In this document: one piece after another, positions 37,198-49,741 of the stretch
Layout of the letters: each line of letters begins with the position of its first letter
Numbering within the stretch: position 1 is the stretch's first letter
From: Arthrobacter sp. CJ23
GTDB taxonomy: Bacteria > Actinomycetota > Actinomycetes > Actinomycetales > Micrococcaceae
Direction of reading: 5' to 3'
Length of the DNA: 64,000 bases
Assembly (NCBI RefSeq): GCF_024741795.1
Contig: NZ_CP102950.1
Location: forward strand, 2,418,001-2,482,000
Translations under genes and position numbers: made by a program
The notes under the pieces: model-generated
The model's database searches: none
Told to the model about the DNA's origin: nothing
What the model saw: the letters and a program-made list of their open reading frames with translations, nothing else

Positions 37198-38788
37198 ATG
37201 CGTTCCATCACCCCACTCGTCGCCCTCGTTGGGGCGGCAGCACTCACGCTCACGGCCTGCACCGCGCCCGGCGCTTCCGGCAACGACGCCGGCGGCGAGC
37301 TTGCCACCGACGGCACCTTCACGATGGCAATCGGCGCCGACCCGGGAAACCTCAACCCCATGATTACCGCGATGAGTGTCGCGCGCACCATCGACCGCTT
37401 CCTCTATTCGCGCCTCGTCGAGGTAGGCAACGACGGCACCATCCTTTCCGGGCTCGCGAGCGCGTGGGAGGCCGACACCACCAACGCCACCTTCACCCTG
37501 CGCAACGACGCCACCTGCGCTGACGGCACCGTGATCACCGCATCAATGCTCGCGGAGAACATCAACTTCATTGCGGACCCGAAGAACGGCTCACCCCCTC
37601 GTCGGGCTAAACGTACAGGCCGGCACCGTCGCGACAGGCGAGGACGCAACCGGCGTGCTGAGTGTGAGGAGCGGCGCGCCCGACGCGTTCCTGCTCGAAA
37701 ACGTTGGCAGCGTGCACATGGTGTGCGGGCCGGCGCTTGCCAACGCGGATGCGCTCGCCAAGGGGGAAGGCGCGACCGGCATGTACACGATGACCGGGAT
37801 CGCCCCGAACTCGCAGTACACACTGACCCGGCGCAAAGAGTTCGTTTGGGGGCCCGGCACCTGGGACCCGAAGCAGGCCGGCATCCCCGCCACGGTCATC
37901 TTCAAGGTCCTGCCCAACGAGACCACCGCGACAAATCTGCTGCTTTCCGGCGAGCTGAACGCCGCACAGGTTGTGGGGCCCGATTCCGGGCGGCTGCGCG
38001 CCAAGAAGCTCTTCTCCCATGATGTTCAGGCTGGTTTGGGACAGATTCACTTCAACAAGAACCCAAAGAAGCTGCTTTCTGATGAGGCACTTCGCATTGC
38101 CCTCACCCAGGGCCTGAACCTCGAAGAGCTGCGCGCGGTTCTCTCAAGCGGCACAGGCACCGCGCCGAGCAATCTCGTCAACCTGGCGCCGAACCCCTGC
38201 AATGCCGACGTGGCGGCGGCCAGCATCCCGGCCTTCGATGTGAAGGCCGCAGCCGACGCGCTCGATTCCGCCGACTGGAAGCCCGGATCGGACGGTATAC
38301 GCCAGAAGAACGGAGCGAAGCTCTCACTGAGCGTCATCTACCCCTCGTATATTTCCGACTCTTTCGGCTCGACCTCAGAGCTGCTGCAGTCGATGTGGAA
38401 AAAGATCGGCGTTGAGGCGACCCCCAGGGGTGTCGATGCCAACGGCGTGAGCGAGACGCTCTTCGGTACCGGCGACTGGGACGTTTCACTCATCTCACTG
38501 GGCGTTGGCCTGCCCAGCCAGATCGTGCCGTTCTTCTCCGGCAAAACCCCGCCGAACGGCTCAAACTTCGGCTACACCGATAACGCGGACTACATCGCCG
38601 CCGCGAGCTCTGCCGCGACGAAACCGGGCAAAGAAGGTTGTGAGGACTGGTCGGACGCCGAGGCGGCACTGATCGGCGCCGCAGACGTCATCCCGTTCGC
38701 GAACTCGGTTGTGTCTGTGTTCGGCAGCAAGGCGAAGTTCACTCAGAGCGACAGTCTCGAGCCCGCGTCAATTCGTCTGTTCAAGTAA
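37198..38788 (+). CDS. Peptide-binding lipoprotein of the ABC transporter (right, frameshifted)
   Basis: Mirror of 27559-29148. One extra C in the run near 37594 shifts the frame after about 130 residues. A G-to-A difference at 38274 turns GCCGGC into GCCGAC and changes one Gly to Asp; it too falls on the error-prone hexamer. Confidence 0.9.
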
Positions 38789-38809
38789 CCCGAGAAGGTG
38801 GGCAGCCCC

Positions 38810-39827
38810 ATGACCAGCACCACAGCCGAAACAGTGGCCACACCCGCTGCCGCACCCGCCGCCGCACCACGGGCAGGAATCAGCCCCTGGCTGAGCTTCG
38901 CGCTGCGACGGGGCGGACAGTTCATCGTCTCGCTGTGGGTGCTGATCACGGCGGCCTTCCTCATGATCCACCTCGTGCCCGGGGACCCCGTTCGCGCGGC
39001 ACTGGGCATGAACGCACCAGTCGAGCTGGTCGAGGCCCGGCGCGCCGCGCTCGGCCTCGACCAGCCGCTGATCGTGCAATACGTGAACTACTTCGCCAAG
39101 CTCTTCACCGGAAATCTCGGGGTTTCCACCATCACGAACGAGCCGGTCCCCCACATTATCGCGACACGGTTCCCTGCCACTGTGCAGATCGCCCTGCTCG
39201 CCTGCCTCCTCGTTCTGCTCGTCGCCCTTCCGCTCGGCGTCACCATGGCCGTGGTGACCCGCGGCGGCCGCAGACGCGGGCTCGAACTCAGCTTCGCCAT
39301 CATTTGTGTGGTGTTCGCCGCAATCCCCGAGTTCCTCCTCGGCGTCGGGCTCGTCTACATCTTCGCGGTCAACCTCGGGTGGTTCCCGATCGCTCGGCAA
39401 TGACAGCCCGTTGGCGCTGGTCTTACCCGTTGTCGCCCTGGCCGTCGGGCCAATCGCTGTCTTCTCCCGCATCATCCGCGTCGAGGTCCTCAGCGTCCTC
39501 GGCCAGGACTTCGTGCGCACCGCCCGCGCCAAGCGCCTGGCCCCGCGCAAGATCTATATCCGCCACGCCCTCCCCAACGCCATGACGGCGACGCTCACCC
39601 TCACCGGTCTCCTCCTCAGCGGCATGGTCGCGGGCACCGTGCTTGTCGAAAACATCTTCGCCTGGCCGGGCCTGGGCACCATGATCGTGCAGTCCATCCT
39701 GTCCAAGGACTACCCGGTGGTGCAGTCCATCGTGCTCATCTATGGAATCGGTGTACTTCTCGTCAACCTCCTCATCGATATCGTCCTTGCACTTCTCGAT
39801 CCGCGCTCAACAATCCGGGAGTCCTGA
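38810..39827 (+). CDS. Oligopeptide ABC transporter permease, DppB type (right, frameshifted)
   Basis: Mirror of 26521-27537. GCTCGGC at 39392-39398 replaces the GCCGGC at 26950-26955 and ends the first frame just beyond it (39403); the C-terminal half continues in the next frame. Confidence 0.9.
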
Positions 39828-41789
39828 TGCCCACTCGCCTGAAGTGGCTTTCCATCGTCCGTAGCCCGGTCGGGGCCACCGCCACGGTTCTCGTCCTTCT
39901 CGTCGCCCTGCTCGCGATCTTTGCCCCCCCCTGCTCTGGGGGCGCACAGGCCCAGGCCATCGACACCTATGGCACACAGCAAGGTCCAAGCGCTGAACAC
40001 CTCCTTGGAACGGATGCGCTGGGGCGCGACGTCCTCGCCCGCGTGTTGGTTGCCACCCAGCTCTCGGTCGCCCTCGCCGTCATCGCAGTCCTCATCGGCG
40101 TCACGGTCGGAACCCTGCTCGGTACGGCCCCCTCCGTGCTCCCGCGCTGGGCCGGACGCCTCGTCGTCGGCATCGTCAACATTGCCGTCGCTTTCCCCGG
40201 CCTCCTGCTCGCGCTGTTCTTCGCCGTGGTCTTCGGCGTCGGCACCACCGGGGCCGTGCTCGCCATCGGCTTTGCCATGGCCCCGAGCTTTGCCCGCCTC
40301 ACCCAGACCATGTCTGCCGCGATCGCCGGCCGTGACTTCATCTCCGCCGCGCGCACCGCCGGCGTCTCGCGCCTGCGCATCCTCATCCGGCACGTACTGC
40401 CAAACATTGCCGAGCCTCTCATCGTCAACGCGACCGTTGCCGCCGGCGGTGCGCTGCTGGCCTTCGCCGGCCTGTCTTTTCTCGGGATCGGCGTACAGCT
40501 TCCCGCCTACGACTGGGGCAAGCTGCTCAGCGAGGGACTCAACCGCATCTACATCAACCCCGCCGCAGCCTTCGGCCCGGCCGCCGCCGTCATCGTTGCC
40601 TAGCCTCGCGTTCAACCTCCTCGGCGAGAGCGCCGCATCCGTTGCCGGTGGCCGCGTCGCCATCGGTCGTTGGACGCTCCCGCCGCTGCCGCAGCCCACC
40701 ACCCGTGCGGTTCCCACCGTTTCCACCGTTTCCACCGGCACGATCCTGAGCATCGAGAACCTCCGCGTCTCATACCCAACACCCGGCGGCCTGGTGCACC
40801 CCGTTCGCGGAGTGAGCTTCGAGATCAGGGAGGGTGAGGCGCTGGGAGTGGTCGGCGAATCCGGCTCGGGCAAAAGCCTGACCGCGCTGGCCGCCTCCCG
40901 ACTCATCGAACCACCAGGGGTCGTGGACGCCGATCGCCTCGAGTTCAACGGCATCCAGATCCTGACCGCACCGGAGAAGACCATTCGTGGGCTGCTCGGC
41001 ACGTCACTGGCAATGGTGTTTCAGGACCCCATGACCTCGTTCAACCCCACCCGACGCATCGGCAGCCAACTCGCCGAAGCCGCACAGGAACACCAGGGCA
41101 TGAGCAGACAGGATGCCATGGAACGCGCCGTCAGGCGGCTCCAGGCAGTGCGCGTGCCCGCAGCCGCCCGGCGCGCCGAACAGTACCCGCACGAGTTCTC
41201 CGGCGGGATGCGACAGCGCGCGATGATCGCGATGGGCCTCATGAACAGCCCCAAGCTGATCATCGCCGACGAACCGACCACCGCCCTCGATGTCACGGTA
41301 CAGCGCCAGGTTCTTCGGCTCCTGGCGCGGGTGCGCACCGACACGAACGCGGCGATCCTGCTGATCAGCCACGACATCGCCGTCGTCTCGCAAAGCTGCG
41401 AGCGCGTGCTGGTCATGTACGCCGGGCGCATCGTCGAAGATCTTCCGACGGCGGACCTCTACACGGGCGCACGCCACCCCTATACCCGCGCCCTGCTTGA
41501 GGTCGTGCCCGATCTGGACACCGACCGCGAAGAGCCCCTCGGTGTGATTCCCGGCCGCCCGCCGGCACCCGGGGAGGTGCCGCCCGGATGCGCCTTCGCC
41601 GCTCGTTGCCCGCTGGCGACGGCACAGTGCCGCGAATCCGACCCCGAGCTGGAGATCCACGGCGGCAGGCACCGGATCGCCTGCTGGAACCCCGTAGGGG
41701 GCGATAGCGGCGTGAGGCTGCCGGAGCCAGGCAGCGCCGCCGCGCACACCGAAGCTGCGCCGGTCGCAACTGTGGGAGGCACGCGGTGA
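39827..41789 (+). CDS. Fused permease-ATPase (DppC-DppD) of the peptide transporter (right, frameshifted)
   Basis: Mirror of 24562-26521. GCCTAGC at 40598-40604 stands for GCCGGC and creates a stop between the permease and the linker. Runs at 39927-39947 carry three extra bases, changing but not breaking the first membrane span. The ATPase half and its tail are intact here, which confirms the fusion when combined with the left copy. Confidence 0.88.
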
Positions 41790-42797
41790 GCGAGCTACGT
41801 TTTGATCATGTCAGCGTGAGATACGGGTCCCGTGGCACGGGCCTGACCGCCGTCGATGACGCCTCGCTGACCATCCCCTCCGGGTCCGTCGTCGGCCTCG
41901 TCGGCGAATCAGGTTCGGGCAAGTCCACGCTCGCCCGCGCTGCCATCGGGCTCGCCCCTGTCACGGGCGGCACGATCACGCTCGACGGTGTCGATGTCAG
42001 GAAACTGCGGCGCTGCAGATCCGATTCAGATGGTCTTCCAGGACCCGTTCTCCTCGCTCGATCCGCGGATGACGATCGGGGAGTCCATCGCCGAGATGAT
42101 TCCGCGCGGCACGTTCTCCTCGGCCGCGGCCAAGCGCGCCGAGGTCGGGCGTTTGCTTGAGCTTGTCAACCTTGACCCCGACCGTGCGGGTTCGCTGCCG
42201 GGTGCCCTCTCGGGCGGCCAACGCCAGCGCATCGGCCTGGCCCGGGCGCTTGCCGCACGGCCCGAGGTCATCATCGCCGATGAGATCACCTCGGCGCTTG
42301 ACGTGTCGGTGCAGGGCTCGGTGCTGAACCTCGTGCGCGATGTCTGCGCCGAGCTGGAGCTCACGATGCTGTTCATCTCGCACAACCTCTCGGTGGTGCG
42401 CTATCTGAGCGACTACATCGCCGTGATGTACCTCGGCCACATCGTCGAGCTCGGACCGGTCGATGAGGTGCTGAACAACGCCAAGCACCCGTATACCCGC
42501 GAGCTGCTCGCCTCCGTGCCGACCCGCCACGGCAACCTTCTTGCCGTTGATCCGGCCGCCCTGTTGGACGTCGAGCCCGCAGACCCCCATCACCCGCCGA
42601 GCGGGTGCCGCTTCAACCCTCGTTGCCCGATGGGGCCGCTGGTCCACCCCGGGCGTCAGATCTGCGTGCAGAGCCCGCCGCCGCTTCCCACGACGGCGCG
42701 GCACGCCGCGGCCTGCCACTTCGCCGGGCCCGCAAGCTCCTTGGGCGGGTACCCCGAGCTGTCGACCCCGCTTGGCGACAGCATCCGCTCCAGCTAG
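41786..42797 (+). CDS. Oligopeptide ABC transporter ATPase, DppF/OppF type (right, frameshifted)
   Basis: Mirror of 23555-24565. GCTGCAGA at 42012-42019 replaces the GCCGGC of 24334-24339 and breaks the frame after about 75 residues; the rest is unchanged. Confidence 0.9.
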
Positions 42798-42835
42798 ACC
42801 CCGCACAACGTACCCCCTTGAACAGGAGACTCACG

Positions 42836-45800
42836 ATGGCACAACAACGTGTAAGCATTGACAAGCTCATTGCCACGCAGCTTCCAGAGCAGCCCGCCCT
42901 GTCGCCGGACGGTGGCAGCATCGCCTATGTTCTGAAGAGCACCAACCGCGCCGAAGACCGCGACGAACGCTCACTGTGGCTCGTGGCCGCCGAGGGCGGG
43001 GAACCGCGCCGCTTGACCCTTGGAACCGGCGACTCGACACCGAGGTGGAGTCCGGATGGCACACGTCTGGCCTTCCTGCGCGCCCAGGATGGGCCGCCGC
43101 AGATCTGGGTTCTGCCGGTCGGCGGCGGCGAAGCCGAGCAGGTCACGACGCAGCCGCTCGGCGCCGGCTGCCCCCCGTGTGGAGCGGCGACGGCACGCGC
43201 ATCGCGTTCTGCGGCCCCATCGACTCTGCTGCGTTGCCCGGCGAAGGCAGCGATGACGCCGCGAAGCGCCGCACGGCACCAATCGTCATCAACAGGCTCG
43301 GCTACAAGGCCGACGGTGCCGGTCTCCTTGGCACGCTGCGCAAGCACATCCACGTCGTGGCCCTGGGCAGCGGCGAGATCACCCGGCTGACCCGCGGCGA
43401 CTGGCACGCCGGTGATCCGGTCTGGTCCCCGGACGGCGAACGGATCGCCTTCTCCACCGGCAAAGAGGCCGATTCAGACCTCACCTTCGAGACGGCCGCC
43501 TATGTGGTGTCCTCCAGCGAGGGCAACGCCAGGCCACGCCTCGTCGGTGCCGCCGATGTGCAGCTCGCCGTCACCGGCTGGACCCCTGATGGCGCCAAGC
43601 TCATCGCCGTCGGTCGCACCGATGCCGAGGTGGGAAACGCGAGCGTGCTGCTCCTTCCCCTGGACGGCGAAGCGCCGCGGGACATCACCTCGGCCCTGGA
43701 CCGCAATGTCATGCCGGGCGGCGCGGGCTACCCGGGCGCTTTCCCGCAACTGAGTGCCGATGGCCAGACAGTCTTCTTCTGCCTGCGCGACGGCGGTTAC
43801 ACCCACCTCTACGCTACGGGCATCGACGGTGCGGTGCAGCGTGTCATCGTCGGCGGAGCGGCCAACGTGTCCGGGGTTTCCGTCGTCGGCAACACCGCCG
43901 CGATCGTGCTCTCGACGGAAACGTCCTTCGGTGAAATCGCCACGGTCGATCTGCGCTCTGGCACCGCTACGCCGCTCACGAGCTACTCGCCGGAGGAGAC
44001 CGGCCTCATCGTCGCCGAGCCGCGGAGCTTCACGACCTCGGATGGCCTCCTCGTGCACGGCTGGCTGCGCCGGGACCCGCAGCGCACCGGCCCCCTGCCG
44101 CTCCTGCTCGATGTGCACGGCGGGCCGCACAATGCGTGGAACGGGGCCGCGGACCCCGTCCACGCCTACCACCACGAACTCGTTGCCCGCGGCTGGGCTG
44201 TGCTCACGCTCAACCCGCGCGGCAGCGACGGCTACGGCAACGACTTCTTCCGCGGAGTTCTCGGCGGCTGGGGCACGAGCGACGCCAAGGACTTCCTCGA
44301 GCCGATCGACGATCTCGTCGCCGAGGGTGTTGCCGACCCTGCACGACTCGCCGTCACCGGCTACAGCTACGGCGGCTTCATGGCCTGCTACCTCACCTCG
44401 CGCGAGAACCGCTTCGCCGCGGCCGTCGCCGGCGGTGTTGTCGCCGACCTCACGAGTGTCGCGGGCACATCGGACGCCGGCCACTTCCTGTCGCGCCTTG
44501 AGAACGGTGCCCTGCCGTGGAAGAACCCGGAACTCCTGGCCCCGCAATCGCCCTACAGCCTGGTGGGCCAGGTCCGAACCCCGACCCTCATCGTGCAGGG
44601 CGGCGAGGACCACCGTTGCCCGGTCGGCCAGGCCGAGCAGTGGTTCACCGCCCTCCGCGAACAGGACGTGCCCAGCGAGCTCGTGCTCTACCCGGGCGGC
44701 TCGCACCTGTTTATTCTCAACGGGGCGCCCTCGCACCGCGCCGACTGGAACAAGCGCATCGTCGACTGGGTGGAGCGCTACGCCCCGGCCGCCGGCACCC
44801 CCGTTCGCAAGAAGGCCCTCAACGCCGCGCACTGGCAGCAGCGCCTGAGCGAGCTGGCCGCCGCCCACAAAGTTCCCGGGGCCACGCTCGGCATCCTGCG
44901 CCTGGGCGAGGAGCCTGTCCTGGCGAGCCACGGCGTTCTCAACATCAACACCGGCGTCCAGACCACCGAGGACTCCGTCTTCCAGATCGGCTCGATCTCG
45001 AAAGTGTGGACGGCGACCGTCATCATGCAGCTCGTCGACGAGGGCAAGCTCGACCTCGATGCTCCGATCCTCGACGTGGTCCCCGAGTTCCGGGTCGCCG
45101 ACGCCGAGGTGAGCAAGTCGGTGACAATGCGTCACCTGCTCACCCACACCAGCGGCATCGACGGTGACGTTTTCACCGACACCGGCCGTGGCGACGACTG
45201 CCTCGAAAAGTACGTCCAGGCCCTCTCCGAGGTCAAGCAGAACCACCCCATCGGGGCGACCTTCTCGTACTGCAACTCCGGCTTCGCACTCATGGGCCGC
45301 GTGATCGAAAAGCTCACCGGTCTCAGCTGGGATGACGCCCTTCGCGATCGCCTGTTCACACCGCTGGGCCTCAAGCACACCGTGACGCTGCCCGAGGAGG
45401 CTCTGCTCCACCGTGCCGCCGCCGGCCATGTGGGCGCCGACGAGAACGGCCCCCTTCTCGCCCCGATGTGGTCACTCCCCCGCTCCCTTGGCCCCGCCGG
45501 ACTCATCGATGCCACCGCGGCAGACGTGCTCGAGTTCGCCCGCATGCATCTGAGGTCCGGGCTCGCGACCGACGGCACCCGCATTCTCTCGGCGCAGAGC
45601 GCCGAGCTCATGACCACGCACCAGAGCGACGTTCCTGACCCGTACGTGCTCGGCGATTCCTGGGGCCTGGGCTGGATCCGCTTCGACTGGGGCGGAAAGC
45701 GCCTCTACGGTCACGACGGCAACACGATCGGCCAGGCCGCCTTCCTGCGGATCCTGCCAGAAGATGGCCTCGCCGTGACGCTGCTCACCAACGGCGGCAA

Positions 45801-46185
45801 CACACGCGATCTGTACATCGAGCTCTACAACGAGATCTTCGGCGAACTGGCCGAGATCTCGATTCCGGGATCGTTCGGCCCGCCAGCGGAGCCGTACACG
45901 GGCGACATGTCGGCGTATCTGGGTACCTACGAGCGCTCCGGCGTCCTCATGGAGGTCTTCAAGGAGGAGGAAGCCGTGCGCATGCGCACGACCGTGAGCG
46001 GCGTCGTCGCCAAATCCATGCCGAATCCCGTCGAAGAGTACGCCCTCACCCCGGTGAGCGATGGCCAATTCGCGCTGCGGGCGCCCGGCACCCAGGGGTG
46101 GCTCTCGCTGGTTTTCTACGCACTGCCGACGGGCGAGCAGTACGTGCATTTCGGTGCACGGGCCATGCCCAAGGTGGCGTTGTGA
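42836..46185 (+). CDS. Prolyl-oligopeptidase / serine beta-lactamase-like fusion B (right, frameshifted)
   Basis: Mirror of 20168-23516. The C-terminal break of the left copy is absent here, but two extra bases just after GCCGGC 43163-43168 (a T and one more C) break the propeller near residue 110. Everything downstream to 46185 is in frame. Confidence 0.88.
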
Positions 46186-47312
46186 ACTTCGACACCCAGC
46201 AGATGCTCGAAGACCTGCGTACGGTCATCGAACGCGAATCGCCCTCCGCGGACCTGGCTGCCATCGCCCGCAGCGCGGACACGATCACCGAGCTCGGGGA
46301 ACGGCTGCTCGGCTGCTCCCCCGAGCGGATCGTGATCGAGGGGCACACCCACCTGCGCTGGCGCTTCGGTACCCCCCGGGTTCTCGTCCTCTGCCACCAC
46401 GACACGGTCTGGCCGGTCGGATCGCTCATCGAGCATCCGTTCGAGGTCAACGGCGACGTGCTGCGCGGGCCGGGCTCCTTCGATATGAAGGCCGGACTGG
46501 TGATGGCGTTCCATGCCATTGCGGCCCTTCCGAACCGTGATGGCGTGAGCCTGCTGGTGACCGGCGACGAGGAGCTCGGTTCGCCCAGCTCCCGGCAGCT
46601 CATCGAAGACGAGGCCCTGGGCTGCGCCGCTGCCCTCGTTCTTGAGGCATCGGCCGACGGTGGCGCGCTCAAGGTTGCCCGCAAGGGTGTCTCACTGTAC
46701 GAGGTCGCGGTGCAGGGGCGGGCGGCGCACGCCGGTCTTGAGCCCGAGCGCGGTGTCAACGCTTCGATCGAGGCCGCGCACCAGATCCTTGCCGTTGCAG
46801 GCCTGGGCGACGCGGAACTGGGCACGACGGTCACGCCGACGTTGCTGCGCTCCGGCACGACCACAAACACCGTCCCGGCCGCATCCAGTTTCGCCGTGGA
46901 CGTGCGGGTGCGCACGCTCGCCGAGCAAGACAGGGTGGACACGGCAATGCGCGGGCTCGCGGCGACGTTACCCGATGCCGTGCTGAACGTCACCGGTGGG
47001 GCGAACCGTCCGCCACTGGAGGAATCGGCCGCGTTGGGATTGTTCGCCCGTGCCAGCCGCTTGGCTGAGGAGCTTGGGCTCGGCCGTCTTGAGGGCGCCT
47101 CGGTCGGCGGGGCCTCCGATGGCAACTTCACGGCCGGGATCGGCGTTCCTACGCTCGACGGGCTCGGCGCGGTGGGCGGTGGTGCGCACGCGGACAATGA
47201 ACACGCGCTCGTTGGGGCATGGATCGAACGTACTGGCCTCGTCCATGCGCTCATCGCCGAGCTCATCCACGAGTTTGCACGCACGGATCCTGCCGCATCG
47301 GTATCGGCATGA
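46182..47312 (+). CDS. M20-family metallo-hydrolase, candidate N-succinyl-amino acid desuccinylase (right copy)
   Basis: Mirror of 19041-20171, frame intact, same coupled start and stop overlaps (GTGA with the peptidase fusion, ATGA with the decayed GNAT gene). Confidence 0.85.
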   Translation: MNFDTQQMLEDLRTVIERESPSADLAAIARSADTITELGERLLGCSPERIVIEGHTHLRWRFGTPRVLVLCHHDTVWPVGSLIEHPFEVNGDVLRGPGSFDMKAGLVMAFHAIAALPNRDGVSLLVTGDEELGSPSSRQLIEDEALGCAAALVLEASADGGALKVARKGVSLYEVAVQGRAAHAGLEPERGVNASIEAAHQILAVAGLGDAELGTTVTPTLLRSGTTTNTVPAASSFAVDVRVRTLAEQDRVDTAMRGLAATLPDAVLNVTGGANRPPLEESAALGLFARASRLAEELGLGRLEGASVGGASDGNFTAGIGVPTLDGLGAVGGGAHADNEHALVGAWIERTGLVHALIAELIHEFARTDPAASVSA

Positions 47313-47924
47313 TGAGGGCCCTGGGCGCCAGCGGCACAAGTGAAGGCCTCCTCGAGGACGCCCGTCAGGCGGCGCGGGCCGCGGCGGACTCCGCGGGCAT
47401 CACGATCCGTCTGCTGCACCAGGTCGAGGAATTCTCCGAGGTCGTGGCGCTCTTCGAGCGCATTTGGGCCTCGGATCTGGCCCGGGGGCCGGTCAATACG
47501 GAAACCCTGCGGGCAATTTCGACGGCGGGAAGCTGGTCGGTGCGTGCATGGGGTTCTTTGCCGCACCCTCACAGCAGGCACTGCACAGCCATATCGCGGG
47601 CGTCGACGCTCGAATGCGTGGCCGCGGCCTGCCACGGAACGCCCGCGGCTCCGGGGGCCGGGCGCACACCGGGCCGATGACGCCCAGACGCTGCTTGAGC
47701 CCTCCGCGCACGAGGAGCCGGCCAGGCGAAGAACCGGAGCGGGGCTCGTGCTTGTCCGGCCCCCGGATGACATCGAGGCGCTGCGCCGCAGGGCGCCCGA
47801 GACCGCTTCGCGCTGGCGGGCCGCCCTGCGCGAGAGCCTGGGTGCGCTCATGGATGATGGCGGGCGGGTGCTCGGCTTCGATTCCTCGCGCCGCTATGTC
47901 ATCGACACGAAGGCGCGGTCCTGA
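47309..47924 (+). pseudogene. Decayed second GNAT acyltransferase gene (right copy)
   Basis: Mirror of 18430-19044 with the same internal deletion and frame loss, plus one extra G in the run near 47655. Confidence 0.75.
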
Positions 47925-47978
47925 CCTTGGCGCCCTGCTCGTCCACGGAACACCGCCGGGCTGCATTCGGTAACACCG

Positions 47979-48016
47979 GACGAAATCGGGGTACGATTTC
48001 GTCGTGCGCAACAATG
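47979..48016 (+). promoter_or_regulatory. PucR upstream operator: inverted repeat plus CATTGTT-N6-GACGAA (right)
   Basis: Mirror of 18338-18375: inverted repeat arms 47979-47988 and 47994-48003, and the shared motif on the minus strand at 47998-48016, all unchanged. Confidence 0.55.
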
Positions 48017-48050
48017 TCGAGTCGTACCGTCCGCCCGTAGTGTCGGAGAC

Positions 48051-49697
48051 GTGCTCATTTCAGTGACGACACGTCCGCGCTCAAGCCTTGGCCGGGTGCT
48101 CGAAGACCTCGGAACGACCCTTCTTGAGCTCGTCTGCGGAAACGCGGAGGCCCAACAGCAGATCGAGACGGTCATCATCCACGACTGCCTCGACGATGCG
48201 GTCCCCTCACACGGTGCGCTCGTGCTCGGCGTCGGGATGCGCGAGAGCGAGGAAATCGTCGAGCTGCTCACAACACTCGCCACCCAAGACGCCGCCGGCC
48301 TCGTGCTCCGGGCGCCAGTGAGTGCAGACCCGGCGGTCATCCGCGCGTCCGAAGAATCCGGCATTCCCGTGCTCGCGCTGACCCGCGGCGCCTCCTGGGC
48401 CCAACTCACTTCGATGCTGCGCTCGCTCATCGCGGAGGGCGATGTCGGCGAGAGCGGACCACAAGGCCTCGGTGGAATGCCCGCCGGTGACCTCTTCTCG
48501 CTCGCCAACGCAATTTCGACCCTTCTCAACGCGCCCGTCACGATCGAGGACCGCAACTCCCGGGTCCTCGCCTTCTCCGGCAAACAAGACGAAGCCGATC
48601 CCGCCCGCGTCGAGACCATCCTCGGCCGTCAGGTTCCCGAGCGCTACCTGCGCCAGTTGGAACAGCGCGGCGTGTTCCGCGAGCTGTACCGCAGCACCGA
48701 CCCCATCCAGGTCGCTCCCGTCGACGCCGACGCCCACGTGGCCTCCTACCCCCGGGTGGCGCTCGCGGTACGTGCGGGCGACGAGATTCTCGGCTCCATC
48801 TGGGTTGCGGTGCGCGAACCCATGCCGGAAGACCGGATCGGGGCGCTCAAGGATGCCGCGAAGCTCGTCGCGCTGCACATGCTGCGGATACGCGCCGGCG
48901 CCGACGTTGAGCGCAGGCTGCGGGCCGATCTCCTGGCCACGGTGCTTGAGGGCGGGGCCGGCGCAGCCGAGGCGGCCTCACGGTTGCGCCTCACCGATCA
49001 CCGCTGTGTGGTGCTGGCGCTCGCTGCCGCAGATTCCGAAGAGGACGAGGAGGGCGGGCCCGCACATGCGCGTCTTCTCGCCGCACGGCAACGCATCGCC
49101 GACGCCCTCTCGATGCACCTGGGCGCGGTATACCCCCGCTCCGCCGCCGCCCTCATCGGCAACATCGTCTACGGTGTCGTCAGCGTTCGCCCGGATCAAG
49201 CCGACGCCGAGCGGCGCGCCGCACGAGTTGCCAAAGAATTCCTCGCCCGCATCGGCGGTGACCGGCGCCTGCTGCTCGGTATCGGCACCATCGCCGAAGA
49301 CCATGCGGCACTGCCCGCTTCCCGCGTCAGCGCCGATCGCGCCCTGCGCGTGCTTCAACTCGGCCGCTCGCATGCCCAGCTCGCGATCTTCGACGATGTG
49401 CAGGTTGAGGCGCTTCTGGTCGAACTCGGAGACCTTGCCGCCGCCCGCGGGGACCGCCCCAGCGGCCCGGTCGCACGGCTGCTCGAGTACGACCGGGCAC
49501 GCAACGCACAACTTGTTGAAACTCTCCGCGCCTGGCTGGATGCCTTCGGCGACGTCGCTGCGGCGTCCGCGCTCGTGTACACCCACCCGAACACCTTCCG
49601 CTACCGCCTGCGCCGGCTCTCCGCCATCGGACAGATCGACCTGAGCGACCCGGAAGCGCGCTTCGCAGCCATGATCCAGCTGCGCCTACTCAGCTAA
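48051..49697 (+). CDS. PucR-family transcriptional regulator (right copy)
   Basis: An intact 548-residue protein with PucR/CdaR layout: an N-terminal sensory region (about 1-130), a GAF-like middle (S-R-V-L-A-F-S-G and G-S-I-W-V-A-V-R-E-P), a GGDEF-like region (about 300-430) and a C-terminal HTH_30 domain with A-S-A-L-V-Y-T-H-P-N-T-F-R-Y-R-L-R-R-L. It ends 43 bases from the convergent racemase gene. A perfect 10-base inverted repeat lies about 48 bases before its start and a motif shared with the M55/peptidase promoter overlaps it, so autoregulation and control of the nearby catabolic genes are likely. The inducer is unknown. Confidence 0.9.
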   Translation: MLISVTTRPRSSLGRVLEDLGTTLLELVCGNAEAQQQIETVIIHDCLDDAVPSHGALVLGVGMRESEEIVELLTTLATQDAAGLVLRAPVSADPAVIRASEESGIPVLALTRGASWAQLTSMLRSLIAEGDVGESGPQGLGGMPAGDLFSLANAISTLLNAPVTIEDRNSRVLAFSGKQDEADPARVETILGRQVPERYLRQLEQRGVFRELYRSTDPIQVAPVDADAHVASYPRVALAVRAGDEILGSIWVAVREPMPEDRIGALKDAAKLVALHMLRIRAGADVERRLRADLLATVLEGGAGAAEAASRLRLTDHRCVVLALAAADSEEDEEGGPAHARLLAARQRIADALSMHLGAVYPRSAAALIGNIVYGVVSVRPDQADAERRAARVAKEFLARIGGDRRLLLGIGTIAEDHAALPASRVSADRALRVLQLGRSHAQLAIFDDVQVEALLVELGDLAAARGDRPSGPVARLLEYDRARNAQLVETLRAWLDAFGDVAAASALVYTHPNTFRYRLRRLSAIGQIDLSDPEARFAAMIQLRLLS

Positions 49698-49713
49698 CGG
49701 CGAGCGCTCGCTC

Positions 49714-49741
49714 TGGGCTCTGGGCTCTGGGCTCTGGGCTC
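49714..49741 (-). repeat. Four 7-base tandem repeats between convergent genes (right)
   Basis: Mirror of 16612-16639; the copy number is also four in this arm. Confidence 0.75.
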